64,000 nucleotides of DNA, taken from contig NZ_VFAH01000011.1 of assembly GCF_008929045.1 (NCBI RefSeq), positions 62,001-126,000 on the forward strand. Reading direction: 5' to 3'. This DNA comes from Noviherbaspirillum aerium (GTDB lineage Bacteria; Pseudomonadota; Gammaproteobacteria; Burkholderiales; Burkholderiaceae_D). Both the position numbers and the translations under genes were made by a program. Below the pieces are notes generated by a model that had not been told where the DNA came from, ran no database searches, and worked only from the letters and a program-made list of their open reading frames with translations. This document shows, piece by piece, positions 46,520 through 56,085 of this stretch; the stretch's first letter is position 1, and each line of letters begins with the position of its first letter.

Positions 46520-47215
46520 ATGCAGTTCGTGATTCCTCAACCCGCCGTTGCCGCCGTTCCCGTGGCAGGCAGCGATGCCGCTTTCCCGATACACCGCATC
46601 TATTGCGTAGGCCGCAATTACGTTGAGCATGCGAAGGAGATGGGCGGCACGGGCAGGGAAGCGCCATTTTTCTTCATGAAGCCCGCCGATGCGGTATTGC
46701 CCGTGACGCCGGGCACGACAGGGGAAATGCCTTACCCAAGCATGACCAGTGATCTGCACCACGAGATTGAACTAGTTGTTGCGATCGGCAAGGGGGGCAA
46801 GAATATTCCCGCTGCCGACGCGCTGCAGCACATCTGGGGCTATGCCGTTGGTCTGGACATGACCCGTCGCGATCTGCAAGGGGAAGCCAAGAAGACCGGC
46901 CGCCCATGGTCGACCGGCAAGGGCTTCGATCATTCGGCGCCGATTGGCTCCATCGTTCCCGTTGCACAGGCCGGGAATGTCGAAAACGCGCAAATCAGCC
47001 TCCAAGTCAATGGCGCCAAGCGTCAGCAGAGCAGTATTGAAAAGCTCATCTGGAACATCGGTGAAACGATCGAGCATCTGTCCCAGTATTTTGAATTGCA
47101 GCCCGGTGACCTTATCTTTACCGGCACGCCGGAAGGGGTCGCTGCCGTGAAGCAGGGAGATCTTCTCGAAGGTGCAATCGATGGCATCGGGGAGTTGAAG
47201 GTCAGGATCGTTTAA
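46520..47215 (+). CDS. Fumarylacetoacetate hydrolase-family protein (fumarylpyruvate hydrolase-like)
   Basis: 231 residues. The family core IYCVGRNYVEHAKEMG is near 30-45, the metal-binding HHEIELVVAIGKGG near 77-91, and TGTPEGVAAVKQGD near the C-terminus. AGGAGA precedes the start. The closest functional type by sequence is the hydrolase that splits fumarylpyruvate in the gentisate pathway. Other pathway genes are absent, so the physiological substrate is uncertain. Confidence 0.88.
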   Translation: MQFVIPQPAVAAVPVAGSDAAFPIHRIYCVGRNYVEHAKEMGGTGREAPFFFMKPADAVLPVTPGTTGEMPYPSMTSDLHHEIELVVAIGKGGKNIPAADALQHIWGYAVGLDMTRRDLQGEAKKTGRPWSTGKGFDHSAPIGSIVPVAQAGNVENAQISLQVNGAKRQQSSIEKLIWNIGETIEHLSQYFELQPGDLIFTGTPEGVAAVKQGDLLEGAIDGIGELKVRIV

Positions 47216-47705
47216 CTACACGTCTGGTTAACGCACGCATTGCTTGCAACATTGTGTGCGCATCAATGGCCCAGCGCGATGGGCAAATGTTCCGGCATCG
47301 TCAGTACACTGCCCGAGCGCTCTACGGACTGTATGCGCTCTATATCTGCGCCCATTGCGGTGAGTGCATCTTGTCTTCCTGGCGTCACCCTCGAGCATGC
47401 TAAATATTGTTAGTCGAATCTGCTACGCCATCCATTCATGAAATTTGAATGGATGGCGTAGTGCATTGCACGAGTGAGTGGCTCAGGGTACGCCACGCCG
47501 CGAAAGTTTTTCGGGTGAGCATGCCGTAACTGCACGAAATTTAATCACAAGAAAAAATGACTTGCAGATCATGGACATAGCTCACGCATTCCATGGTTAT
47601 CCACAGAATTGGCCACAAGGAATGTGGGTAAGCACACGGGCTGAGGAGCTTCTTTCCCTATGAAGCCGCGAAACCAGTCGCAGCAGCGGCTGGGCAAAGC
47701 CAGCC
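47216..47705. other. Gene-poor spacer
   Basis: About 490 bases without a convincing gene. A 30-codon frame starts at the ATG at 47571 but has no ribosome site. The segment includes the hairpin at 47423-47461. Confidence 0.5.
47423..47461. repeat. 16-bp perfect hairpin
   Basis: Arms CTACGCCATCCATTCA and TGAATGGATGGCGTAG are exact inverted copies around a 7-base loop, and two flanking wobble pairs extend the stem. There is no T run, so a terminator is unlikely. It lies 207 bases after the FAA-hydrolase gene. Confidence 0.7.
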
Positions 47706-47879
47706 TTAAGGCAAGGACCGCGGAATAATCAATTTCCCAAGCAGACTTCTGCGTATCGCCATTTCCGACATTGCCTGTACCGATTCATCGCTGCTGTCCG
47801 AATCGCCAAGCGGATCCTGGCCGGGCATCTTATCTTCATCGCCGTTGGTAGGCAATACATCGTTATTGAGACTAGACAT
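47706..47879 (-). CDS. Possible small acidic protein
   Basis: 57 residues, starting MSSLNNDVLPTNGDEDKMPG, with an Asp/Ser-rich middle and a basic C-terminus (RRSLLGKLIIPRSLP). The ribosome site (AGAG) is weak. No domain is recognised. It may be a real small protein or chance. Confidence 0.35.
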   Translation of the reverse strand: MSSLNNDVLPTNGDEDKMPGQDPLGDSDSSDESVQAMSEMAIRRSLLGKLIIPRSLP

Positions 47880-48060
47880 GGGCATCTCTGGTGGGTAGGT
47901 GTAATGGAACCATCGTAGCGCTGTACTCACTCATTAATATTGAGATTGCTCATTCGCGTCCGGCTCCGTAACGAAGCTGAGCAGTGGCATGTGAAAGCGC
48001 AATGACACCAGGCATCCTTAGTGCTTGAATGATTCAAACAACAAGATCACAGGAGGAAGC

Positions 48061-48168
48061 ATGCTTACAGCACTGGTCTCCCTGATAGCGATGCTGGGTG
48101 CCGCTATCGTCGTCACCGCTTGTCTTAATGCACTGTTGCAACTTGAAGACTGCCAAGCCGAAGAATGA
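48061..48168 (+). CDS. Putative 35-residue single-span membrane protein
   Basis: The ORF starts with ATG five bases after a perfect AGGAGG. It encodes MLTALVSLIAMLGAAIVV as a hydrophobic span, then a short tail with two Cys and an acidic end (LLQLEDCQAEE). Length and layout resemble the small membrane proteins often missed in annotation. It is followed 129 bases later by a DUF3135 gene. Function unknown. Confidence 0.55.
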   Translation: MLTALVSLIAMLGAAIVVTACLNALLQLEDCQAEE

Positions 48169-48297
48169 TTCGACTTTATAGATACATTTGAGCCGCCACA
48201 GCAGCATCGGTTTTGTTGGTTGATTGCCCACAAGGGGTGATGGTGATAGAGCGTTATACATGTCATATAGACAATGTTTGACCATACAGGAGCCGAA

Positions 48298-48615
48298 ATG
48301 AACGTCGCCATGCCCAACTTTGATACCTTGGTTGCCCTTCATCAGCAAGATCCCGAGGCACTTGAGGCATTCCGCCGCCATCTGCTCAGGGAAGCAGTTG
48401 ATTCGGCACCGGCGGCCCAGCGTCCGGCGCTCGAAAAGCTGTTGGATCGCATTGAAGTGGCGCGCAATTCGGCAGCTAACCCTATTGATGCGGCGAGCAT
48501 CGCCTTCCACATGATGCGCGACTCGGTCAACGAACTTCATGCCAGCTGGGAGCATGCCATGCAGGAACTGGCGCAGCTGCAAACCTCCTTGCTCATTGAG
48601 CGGCTGCGTCGGTAA
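48298..48615 (+). CDS. DUF3135 family protein
   Basis: 105 residues from the ATG at 48298, preceded by CAGGAG. The N-terminus NFDTLVALHQQDPEALEAFR and the HMMRDSVNELHASW segment match the DUF3135 pattern. It is helical, soluble and has no catalytic motif. Its function is unknown. It sits alone between gene-poor stretches. Confidence 0.8.
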   Translation: MNVAMPNFDTLVALHQQDPEALEAFRRHLLREAVDSAPAAQRPALEKLLDRIEVARNSAANPIDAASIAFHMMRDSVNELHASWEHAMQELAQLQTSLLIERLRR

Positions 48616-49450
48616 CTTCCGCAGCCGATAGGACAATTATGGATAGGGCGCATGCCCAGACCCACGTTGAATTTGCACCGCCTTATCCGTTGTTATTCCT
48701 TGAAAAGGCGGTTTTGGAAACGGCAGACCTTGTCCCGATCCCAAGCCACTTCGTTACATGAGACTACCTCTTTTCCGGCTGGCCGGTTTGCACTCGCCAC
48801 CCATTGCACATAGTCTCGGTTATGGATTCCTCCGTGATTTGCGGACGGAAAAATCCATGGAGCTAACTTGTTAGTTCATGACTTGGGAATGATATCTGCC
48901 GTCCATTGAGAAGCTTTATTTAAAGTATCAGTCTTCTCGAGACCAGCGCATCTCTTAACTTCTGCACGAGTTGCAGACGCGCGATTTGAGGATAGTAGTG
49001 CCTGCCCAATTGACCAGCCACGCAGGATAAACGCCAGAAACCAGTGATTATCCACCTTGAAGACTAGAGCGGATTGCAGATGAATGGTCGGTCGGTCGCC
49101 TCGGCTTGCTCTGGGCCCATGGCCGCGTTGTGCGTCGCTGGTATGGCCCGCCACACGGTGCTCCGCCCGCCTTGCCCTGCATCCCAGGGCAAACCGATTC
49201 TTCCATACACCCACCTATAATCCGCTCTAGGACAGGCTGCTTGCAATGTAGGGGTAAAGTGGAGCTTGCGGGTCCAGTTCAGATGAGCAGAATGCGACAA
49301 GAGCCAACAGATGACGCAATATGCTCTCCAAAGATTGGCGAGGCAAGGAATGGAGCACTAACCATTAAGTAAGCAATGGTTGTGAAGTAAGCAATGGTTG
49401 TGACCGATTGTTTACGACTGATCTGAAAAAGTTCAGGCCATCTTGAATAT
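48616..49450. other. Gene-poor spacer upstream of ssrA
   Basis: About 830 bases with no supported gene. It includes the inverted-repeat element at 49064-49230. A short direct duplication (AAGTAAGCAATGGTTGTGA around 49369 and 49386) is also present. Confidence 0.5.
49064..49230. mobile_element. MITE-like element with 12-bp terminal inverted repeats
   Basis: CTAGAGCGGATT at 49064-49075 and AATCCGCTCTAG at 49219-49230 are perfect inverted repeats enclosing 143 bases with no ORF of its own family. The size and ends fit a miniature inverted-repeat element. No clear target duplication was found, so mobility is inferred. Confidence 0.45.
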
Positions 49451-49827
49451 TGGTGGAGACGGCGGGAATCGAACCCGCGTCCAGAAGCACTCTACAGACA
49501 GTTCTACATACTTAGTGCAGCCTATTGGTTCTGACCCTGCCGACGCGGACGCACGCGCTTCAACAAGGCGAGTCACCTATTTTTAACGTTACGCCAAGTG
49601 ACCCGACGCAACGCGATTCCTTGTAAATGACTCTACTGCTGTTGCCAGCCCGCCCCAAGGACAAGACGGTGTAGAGCTAGAAAGTTATTAAGTTTCTAGG
49701 GGATTACGCTGCGAGAGCGTAAGTTTCATCGTTTGCATTTAAGCATTTCCGGTTGGATTTACGAGGTGACCAGCCCTCGGTATGCCCTGCGCTGCTTTGC
49801 AACCCCTGTCGAAACCAGGTCGTCCCC
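49451..49827 (-). ncRNA. ssrA: Transfer-messenger RNA
   Basis: 377 bases. On the minus strand it begins GGGGACGACCTGGTTTCGAC and ends GGGTTCGATTCCCGCCGTCTCCACCA, the two halves of the tRNA-like domain with encoded CCA. The internal reading frame lies at 49704-49736. It rescues stalled ribosomes with SmpB and tags the unfinished protein for degradation. Confidence 0.97.
49704..49736 (-). other. tmRNA tag-peptide reading frame
   Basis: The codons after the resume point read ANDETYALAA and stop. The Leu-Ala-Ala end is the ClpXP/ClpAP degradation signal. This tag is typical of betaproteobacteria. Confidence 0.95.
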
Positions 49828-49877
49828 AAAACAGAACTGCTATTGTACTCCACAAGATGGGGTATGCATGGACGAAT

Positions 49878-50543
49878 TCAAGGGTTCGTCTGAAGCAGCG
49901 CAAGCAGTTCCAGCGGGGAGGCTGCAATTGCGTCCGCCAGCCATTCGACCGGTTCCTGGTGGCCGCAATAGCCCCACGCCGCCGCAATGGTCGTCATGCC
50001 TGCAGCGCGTCCGGCTTGTATGTCGCGAAGGTCGTCGCCGACATACCAGCATTGCTCGGGTGGAAGACCCAGGCGACGGGCTGCTTCCAGCAATGGTTCG
50101 GGATGCGGCTTGGAATAAGGTGTCGTATCGCCAGCAATCACACAGCCGGCATGCTGCAGATTGAGTTCAGGAACAAGCAGGTGGGTAAACCTGCCAGCCT
50201 TGTTGGTGACGATTCCCCAGGCGATGCTTTTCTCGGACAACGAGGCAAGGAGGACGTCCATGCCGTCGAATAAGCGCGACTCCACCGCGATCGATGCCGC
50301 ATAGGCATCGAGGAAGGCTGTGCGAAGCTCGTCAAAACCCTCGTCTTCCGGCTTGAGTCCGAATGATGCGCCGATCAATCCGCGTGCTCCGGCAGAAGCG
50401 ACTGGGCGCAGGATTTCATAAGGAGTAGGGGACAGGCCTCGTGCCGTTCTTACGCGATTCATCGATCCAGCAAGATCCGGCGCGGTGTCGGCAAGAGTGC
50501 CGTCAAGGTCAAAAAGAACTGCACGGGGAAAAGGTAATGACAT
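49878..50543 (-). CDS. gph: Phosphoglycolate phosphatase (HAD family)
   Basis: 221 residues from ATG 50543; an ATG at 50561 would add six. HAD motifs are complete: FDLDGTLADTAPDLAG, TNKAGR, SKPHPEPLL and VGDDLRDIQAG. It removes phosphate from 2-phosphoglycolate formed in DNA repair or oxygenation reactions. It follows ubiG on the minus strand after ~230 bases, an order common in Burkholderiales. In contrast to the HAD-like protein at 15168-15947, the nucleophile is intact. Confidence 0.92.
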   Translation of the reverse strand: MSLPFPRAVLFDLDGTLADTAPDLAGSMNRVRTARGLSPTPYEILRPVASAGARGLIGASFGLKPEDEGFDELRTAFLDAYAASIAVESRLFDGMDVLLASLSEKSIAWGIVTNKAGRFTHLLVPELNLQHAGCVIAGDTTPYSKPHPEPLLEAARRLGLPPEQCWYVGDDLRDIQAGRAAGMTTIAAAWGYCGHQEPVEWLADAIAASPLELLALLQTNP

Positions 50544-50771
50544 TATCTTGGATTCTTCCATTCGATCGACAGCTTCCGTAACGGGCTTGGTTACACACGG
50601 GAGAAGTGGACGATGTCTTGCACGGCATTACACTATCTGCCGCGGACAGCCTTCTGACTCGGAGTCTGTTGTCCCGGAGGCAAAGCGTTTCAGGTTCGCA
50701 TGCGCACCTGAATTGGAATCTGGACTCTTACAACAGTTTTCAACCTGGTTTCCTCGTGCTTATGCTCGCGG

Positions 50772-51467
50772 CTATTCAGGTCGAGTGCAGGCGACCAGGT
50801 AATTCACATCAGTATCCTGGTTCAGTGAGTAGATCTTGGTCAGGGGATTGTAGCCCATGCCTTTGAGTCTCCCGACGGTCAATCCTGCATTGCGCGCAAA
50901 CTGAGCAAGTTCGGCAGGCGTGATGAACTTGGCATAGTCATGCGTTCCCTTGGGGAGCAAGCGCAGTATGTATTCGGCCCCTATCACGGCAAAGAGATAG
51001 CTTTTCGGATTGCGATTGATGGTCGAGAAGAATACATGGCCACCTGGCTTTACCAATGTCGCACAGGCTTTCACCACGGCTGCGGGGTCCGGAACATGCT
51101 CCAGCATTTCCATGCAGGTGACGATGTCATATCGTCCCGCTTCACGTGCAGCAAGATCTTCGGCCGAAATCATTTCGTAGCGCACCTGAACGCCGGATTC
51201 GAGGCTATGAAGATCCGCAACCTTGAGTGCCTTTTCCGACAAATCAATGCCAGTTACGATGGCCCCCTTGCGGGCCATCGATTCAGCCAGAATGCCACCG
51301 CCACAGCCAATATCGACTACCGCCTTTCCAGCAAGCGGGGCGCGAGCGTTGATCCATTCAAGACGTAGCGGATTGATTTCATGCAACGGACGGAATTCAG
51401 ATGTGGGGTCCCACCAGCGATGAGCAAGATCGCTGAATTTCTGCAGTTCAAAAGGGTCGGCGTTCAT
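50772..51467 (-). CDS. ubiG: Ubiquinone biosynthesis O-methyltransferase
   Basis: 231 residues. SAM-binding motif [17 protein letters not shown] is near 50-65. The N-terminal [26 protein letters not shown] and the later [10 protein letters not shown] are diagnostic of UbiG. It performs both O-methylations in ubiquinone synthesis at the inner membrane. It lies 134 bases downstream of the ompA gene, separated by a terminator. Confidence 0.96.
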   Translation of the reverse strand: MNADPFELQKFSDLAHRWWDPTSEFRPLHEINPLRLEWINARAPLAGKAVVDIGCGGGILAESMARKGAIVTGIDLSEKALKVADLHSLESGVQVRYEMISAEDLAAREAGRYDIVTCMEMLEHVPDPAAVVKACATLVKPGGHVFFSTINRNPKSYLFAVIGAEYILRLLPKGTHDYAKFITPAELAQFARNAGLTVGRLKGMGYNPLTKIYSLNQDTDVNYLVACTRPE

Positions 51468-51548
51468 GGCTAGATGATAGCGGGAATAGTGCTATCGCGC
51501 TGCCGCCAAAAGCAGTTGTTGTGCGGAGCGTGATACCAATAGAGTCAT

Positions 51549-51583
51549 GCAAAAACAAAAAAACCCCGCCGAATGGCGGGGTT
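51549..51583 (-). terminator. Intrinsic terminator of the ompA gene
   Basis: Stem AACCCCGCC / GGCGGGGTT with loop GAAT; on the minus strand it is followed by TTTTTTGTTTTTG. It sits 18 bases past the stop. Confidence 0.92.
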
Positions 51584-51601
51584 GCGCAGCAAATGAATCG
51601 A

Positions 51602-52240
51602 TTAGCGGTTGCGTGTACCGACAACTTCGATTTCTACGCGGCGGTTCTTGGCACGGCCAGCGGCGGTCTTGTTGTCAGCAACAGGCTGCTTCTCGCCTTT
51701 GCCTTCAGTGTAGACACGGTTGGCTTCAACGCCCTTGGAGACCAGATATGCCTTCACAGCTTCGGCACGGCGGACCGACAGTTTCTGGTTGTAGCTGTCG
51801 CTGCCGACGGAGTCGGTGTGGCCAACGGCGATCACGACTTCGAGGTTCATGCCCTGGAGCTTGGATGCGAGGTCGTCCAGTTTGGCTTTGCCGTCCGGCT
51901 TCAGAACAGCCTTGTCAAAGTCGAAGAAGGTGTCAGCAGCAAATGTGACTTTTTCGGAAGTGGGAGCCGGAGCCGGTGCGGGTGCGGGTGCAGGTGCCGG
52001 AGCGGGGGCCGGAGCCGGAGCAGCAGCAGGTTTTGCAATTTCGCCATCGCAACCCGGAACGGCGTCAGCCGGTGTCCAGGTGCCAGTACGCCAGCACAGA
52101 CCAAACGGGTCACGAGCGATGACGCCGCGGCTGTCCTGCAGGTAGGCGCTGTTCGGTGTGCGGGCCTGAATATCTTGCTGGGCCGATGCAGAGAACGAAA
52201 CAACTGCGGACGCAGCAAAGACGAGTGCTAATTTATTCAT
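51602..52240 (-). CDS. ompA: OmpA-family outer-membrane lipid/peptidoglycan-associated protein
   Basis: 212 residues. A signal peptide (MNKLALVFAASAVVSFSASA) is followed by a short FGLCWRTGTWTPADAVPGCDG module and a Pro-Ala linker of about 20 residues, encoded by imperfect GGAGCC/GGTGCG repeats at 51957-52030. The OmpA C-terminal domain has GHTDSVGSDSYNQKLSVRRA and RRVEIEV, the peptidoglycan-binding set. It has no 8-strand barrel, so it is the short type that ties the outer membrane to the wall. It is highly expressed in relatives. The upstream 285 bases are AT-rich and should contain its promoter. Confidence 0.93.
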   Translation of the reverse strand: MNKLALVFAASAVVSFSASAQQDIQARTPNSAYLQDSRGVIARDPFGLCWRTGTWTPADAVPGCDGEIAKPAAAPAPAPAPAPAPAPAPAPAPTSEKVTFAADTFFDFDKAVLKPDGKAKLDDLASKLQGMNLEVVIAVGHTDSVGSDSYNQKLSVRRAEAVKAYLVSKGVEANRVYTEGKGEKQPVADNKTAAGRAKNRRVEIEVVGTRNR

Positions 52241-52525
52241 ATTTTTCCTCTTGGTTGAGATATCCGCAGATTAACTGCGCAACAAGTACCACTTTTTAAA
52301 CAAAACTTCCGGTCGCTATTAGATCATCTTTTTTATAAGGTTGTTCAACTGCAATGATCTTTAGTTAACTACATTTTGCCATAGGCGCGCTAAACATCGA
52401 TTGTTGCCAAATCAATGCCTTCGCGATTTTAACGGCTCGTTGGGTTTTTGCAACGGACTATTAAAATTTGGTGGTGTATTCTCATTGATTCACCGAAAAA
52501 TTCACGTTTTTTTGCCAATTGGGCC

Positions 52526-53203
52526 TTATTTTGCGATGCCTTGAATTTCGACTACCACACGGCGGTCGGGTGTTAGACAATGAATCAGGGCACGACGCGA
52601 CAGCTGGTTTCCGCAGGAGGTTGTCGGTTGAGTCTCGCCAAGCCCGGAAATTTCAATTTTTTCAAACTTCGCCCGGTCTCTCAAATAACCGGCAACTGCG
52701 TCTGCTCGTCGTTCGGAAAGCCTCTGGTTATATTGTTCCGCTCCCAAGCGGTCGGCGTAGCCCCGGACGATCAGCCGCGCAATCGTCGCGCACGTCGAAA
52801 GCCGGCTGACGATCTGTTCATCAATGCTTTTCCGAGCGGATTTTCCAAGCGCCGCCTTGTTGAATTCAAAGGTGTCATCATTGGCCAGCGTTACTGTGAA
52901 ATCACAGCGGGCAGGGACAGGGGCAGCCTGCGCTAGTGGTGGCGCCACGGGCATGGCAGGTTCTGGGGCGGTCGGATTGGCTACCGGCGGCGCCAGTTGT
53001 CCGTCACAACCAATCACTGCATCTGCTGGACTCCATGTGCCGCTTCGCCAGCAAAGCCCGAAAGGACTACGCACCACAACGCCGCGTTCATCTTGCAGAT
53101 AGGTGCCGCTGCCGCGCCGAGCCTGCACTTCAGCCATCGACTGCGCGGATACGGACGGCGCGGCGATGCTGAGGGCGGCAATAAAAGCGAGATGCTTGAC
53201 CAT
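52526..53203 (-). CDS. Second, divergent OmpA-family protein
   Basis: 225 residues from ATG 53203. A signal peptide (MVKHLAFIAALSIAAPSVSA) is followed by YLQDERGVVVRSPFGLCWRS, the same N-terminal module as the neighbouring OmpA. A shorter Pro-rich linker leads to an OmpA C-domain where GHTD is GYADRLG. It has extra cysteines (CDFTV, STCATI, TSCGNQ, IHCLTP) that could form disulfides. It is a diverged tandem paralogue, likely with a specialised role. Confidence 0.85.
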   Translation of the reverse strand: MVKHLAFIAALSIAAPSVSAQSMAEVQARRGSGTYLQDERGVVVRSPFGLCWRSGTWSPADAVIGCDGQLAPPVANPTAPEPAMPVAPPLAQAAPVPARCDFTVTLANDDTFEFNKAALGKSARKSIDEQIVSRLSTCATIARLIVRGYADRLGAEQYNQRLSERRADAVAGYLRDRAKFEKIEISGLGETQPTTSCGNQLSRRALIHCLTPDRRVVVEIQGIAK

Positions 53204-53466
53204 AGACGGAATGAGTGCGGGCAAATTTGTTTGCAGACAATAAATTAACTAGCTGCAACATTCAATTTAAACACATTTCCTGTATTGCGTCCTGCCCTGA
53301 ATCAAATGGCAATAGAAAAGTCACTCCCGAAAAACGGGCGGCAAACCGTGGGCTTCGGGAATAGAGCTGTCAGCATGGTAAAATTCGGGGTTTGGCATCG
53401 TGTTTGATACGTGGGTGCCAAGATACGATAAACAGCTCAATACAGCATAGACAGGCTTGCCCGCCA

Positions 53467-56085
53467 ATGGATCAATTCGCCAAAGAGACTATCCCGATTT
53501 CCCTCGAAGAAGAGATGCGCAAGAGCTATCTCGATTACGCCATGAGCGTTATCGTAGGTCGTGCGCTTCCCGACGTGCGTGATGGCCTGAAGCCCGTACA
53601 CCGGCGCGTGCTATTTGCCATGCACGAAACGAACAATGTCTGGAATCGGCCCTACGTTAAGTGCGCCCGCGTCGTGGGCGAGGTGATGGGTAAATACCAT
53701 CCCCACGGCGACCAGGCGATCTATGACACGCTGGTGCGCATGGCGCAGGATTTTTCCCTGCGCTACACGCTGGTCGACGGGCAGGGCAATTTCGGCTCGG
53801 TGGACGGTGACAATGCCGCGGCGATGCGATATACCGAGTGCCGTCTCGACAAGATTTCGAGCGAGCTGCTGGCAGACATCGAAAAGGAAACGGTTGATTT
53901 CGTTCCCAACTATGATGGCAAGGAGAAGGAGCCCTCCGTCCTTCCAACCCGCATCCCCAATCTGCTGATCAACGGCTCGTCCGGTATCGCGGTGGGCATG
54001 GCAACAAATATTCCACCGCATAACATTACCGAAGTCATCGACGGCGCGTTGCATGTGCTGCGCAATCCGGAGTGCAGCGTCGACGAACTGATCGAAGTCA
54101 TTCCCGCGCCTGACTTCCCGACCGCCGGCATCATCTATGGCGTCTCTGGAGTGCGGGATGGCTATCGTACCGGCCGCGGCCGCGTGGTCATGCGGGCGAA
54201 AACCCATTTCGAGGAATTCGGCAAAGATAGCCGCACTGCCATCATCGTTGATGAGCTGCCGTATCAGGTCAACAAGAAATCATTGCTGGAGCGCATCGCC
54301 GAGCTGGTTCGTGACAAGAAGCTGGAAGGCATTTCCGACATCCGTGACGAGTCGGACAAATCCGGCATGCGCGTGGTCATTGAACTGAAGCGGGGCGAAG
54401 TGCCGGAGGTGGTGCTGAACAACCTCTACAAGCAGACGCAGTTGCAGGATACTTTCGGCATGAACATGGTCGCGCTTGTCGACGGCCAGCCCAAGCTGCT
54501 GAACCTCAAGCAGATGCTGGAATGCTTCCTTTCGCACCGGCGTGAAGTGGTGACGCGCCGCACCGTGTACGAACTGCGCAAGGCGCGCGAACGCGGACAC
54601 GTGCTGGAAGGTCTCGCGGTCGCCCTGGCGAATATCGATGATTTCATCGCCATCATCAAGGCTGCGCCGACGCCTCCGATCGCAAAATCGGAATTGATGG
54701 CGCGCGCGTGGGATTCGTCGCTGGTGCGCGAAATGCTCGCTCGCGCAGGCGGTGAAAATGCAGGCGGCATCGAGGCATTCCGCCCCGAGAATCTGCCCAA
54801 GCATTACGGTATCCAGTCTGACGGCCTGTACAAGCTGTCCGATGATCAGGCCCAGGAAATCCTGCAGATGCGCTTGCAGCGCCTCACCGGCCTGGAGCAG
54901 GACAAGATCGTCAATGAATACAAGGAAGTGATGGCGCAGATCGCCGATCTGCTCGATATTCTCGCCAAGCCGGAACGGGTAACTGCGATCATCGTCGATG
55001 AACTCGCCTCTGCCCGCAACGAGTACGGTGAAGGAAACAAGGATGTGCGCCGCTCGCAGATCGAGCTGAATGCCACCGATCTCGGCACGGAAGACTTGAT
55101 CACGCCGCAGGACATGGTGGTGACCCTGTCCCATTCCGGCTACATGAAATCCCAGCCGGTGTCCGAATACCGTGCCCAGAAACGCGGCGGGCGCGGCAAG
55201 CAGGCAATGGCGACCAAGGAAGACGACTGGATCGACCAGCTCTTCATCGCCAATACGCATGACTACATTCTTTGCTTCTCCAACCGCGGACGCCTGTACT
55301 GGCTGAAGGTATGGGAAGTGCCGCAGGGCTCCCGCAATTCGCGCGGCAAGCCGATCGTGAACATGTTCCCGCTGCAGGATGGCGAGAAGATCACCGTAGT
55401 GCTGCCGCTGTCGGGCGACAACAGGAGCTTCCCGGAGGATCGCTACGTATTCATGTCCACCAGCCTCGGCACCGTGAAGAAGACGCCTCTCACCGAATTC
55501 AGCAATCCTCGCAAGGCAGGCATTATCGCGGTCGACCTGGACGAGGGCGATTTCCTGATCGGCGCGGCGCTGACCGACGGCAAGCACGACGTGATGCTGT
55601 TTTCCGATTCCGGCAAGGCGGTGCGTTTCGATGAGAACGATGTTCGCCCGATGGGTCGCAATGCGCGCGGTGTGCGCGGCATGAGCCTGGAAGAGGGGCA
55701 GCAGGTGATTGCCTTGCTGGTGGCTGAAAACGAGCAGCAATCGGTGTTGACCGCCACCGAGAATGGTTTTGGCAAGCGGACGCCAATCACCGAATACACC
55801 CGGCATGGACGGGGTACCAAGGGCATGATCGCCATCCAGACCAGCGAGCGCAACGGCAAGGTCGTGGCCGCCACCCTGGTCGAGCCGAATGATGAAATCA
55901 TGCTGATCACCACGGGCGGCGTGCTGATTCGCACCCGTGTGGCCGAAATCCGGGAAATGGGACGGGCGACGCAAGGCGTCACGCTGATCGCCGTGGAAGA
56001 CGGCACCAAGCTGTCCGGCCTGCAGCGCATCCTGGAATCGGATGTCGAAGATGACAACGGTAGCGGCGAGACGGAGGAAGCATGA
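53467..56085 (+). CDS. gyrA: DNA gyrase subunit A
   Basis: 872 residues from the ATG at 53467 ([20 protein letters not shown]). The catalytic Tyr is in [14 protein letters not shown], and the C-terminal beta-propeller wraps DNA and includes [11 protein letters not shown], the GyrA box. It breaks and rejoins DNA to introduce negative supercoils. In the quinolone region [11 protein letters not shown], residue 83 is Gln where E. coli has Ser; Asp 87 is kept. It overlaps serC by 4 bases, making gyrA the first gene of the serC-rpsA cluster. Confidence 0.97.
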   Translation: MDQFAKETIPISLEEEMRKSYLDYAMSVIVGRALPDVRDGLKPVHRRVLFAMHETNNVWNRPYVKCARVVGEVMGKYHPHGDQAIYDTLVRMAQDFSLRYTLVDGQGNFGSVDGDNAAAMRYTECRLDKISSELLADIEKETVDFVPNYDGKEKEPSVLPTRIPNLLINGSSGIAVGMATNIPPHNITEVIDGALHVLRNPECSVDELIEVIPAPDFPTAGIIYGVSGVRDGYRTGRGRVVMRAKTHFEEFGKDSRTAIIVDELPYQVNKKSLLERIAELVRDKKLEGISDIRDESDKSGMRVVIELKRGEVPEVVLNNLYKQTQLQDTFGMNMVALVDGQPKLLNLKQMLECFLSHRREVVTRRTVYELRKARERGHVLEGLAVALANIDDFIAIIKAAPTPPIAKSELMARAWDSSLVREMLARAGGENAGGIEAFRPENLPKHYGIQSDGLYKLSDDQAQEILQMRLQRLTGLEQDKIVNEYKEVMAQIADLLDILAKPERVTAIIVDELASARNEYGEGNKDVRRSQIELNATDLGTEDLITPQDMVVTLSHSGYMKSQPVSEYRAQKRGGRGKQAMATKEDDWIDQLFIANTHDYILCFSNRGRLYWLKVWEVPQGSRNSRGKPIVNMFPLQDGEKITVVLPLSGDNRSFPEDRYVFMSTSLGTVKKTPLTEFSNPRKAGIIAVDLDEGDFLIGAALTDGKHDVMLFSDSGKAVRFDENDVRPMGRNARGVRGMSLEEGQQVIALLVAENEQQSVLTATENGFGKRTPITEYTRHGRGTKGMIAIQTSERNGKVVAATLVEPNDEIMLITTGGVLIRTRVAEIREMGRATQGVTLIAVEDGTKLSGLQRILESDVEDDNGSGETEEA

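Noticed and set aside
49369-49403. Short direct duplication (AAGTAAGCAATGGTTGTGA) as a phage attachment site
   Set aside because: Only a 17-19-base tandem duplication without an integrase or a second distant copy; more likely slippage than an att site.
51957-52030. Repeat tract in ompA as a phase-variation element
   Set aside because: The Pro-Ala repeats are imperfect and in units of 6 bases, so slippage would keep the reading frame; a linker is the simpler explanation.
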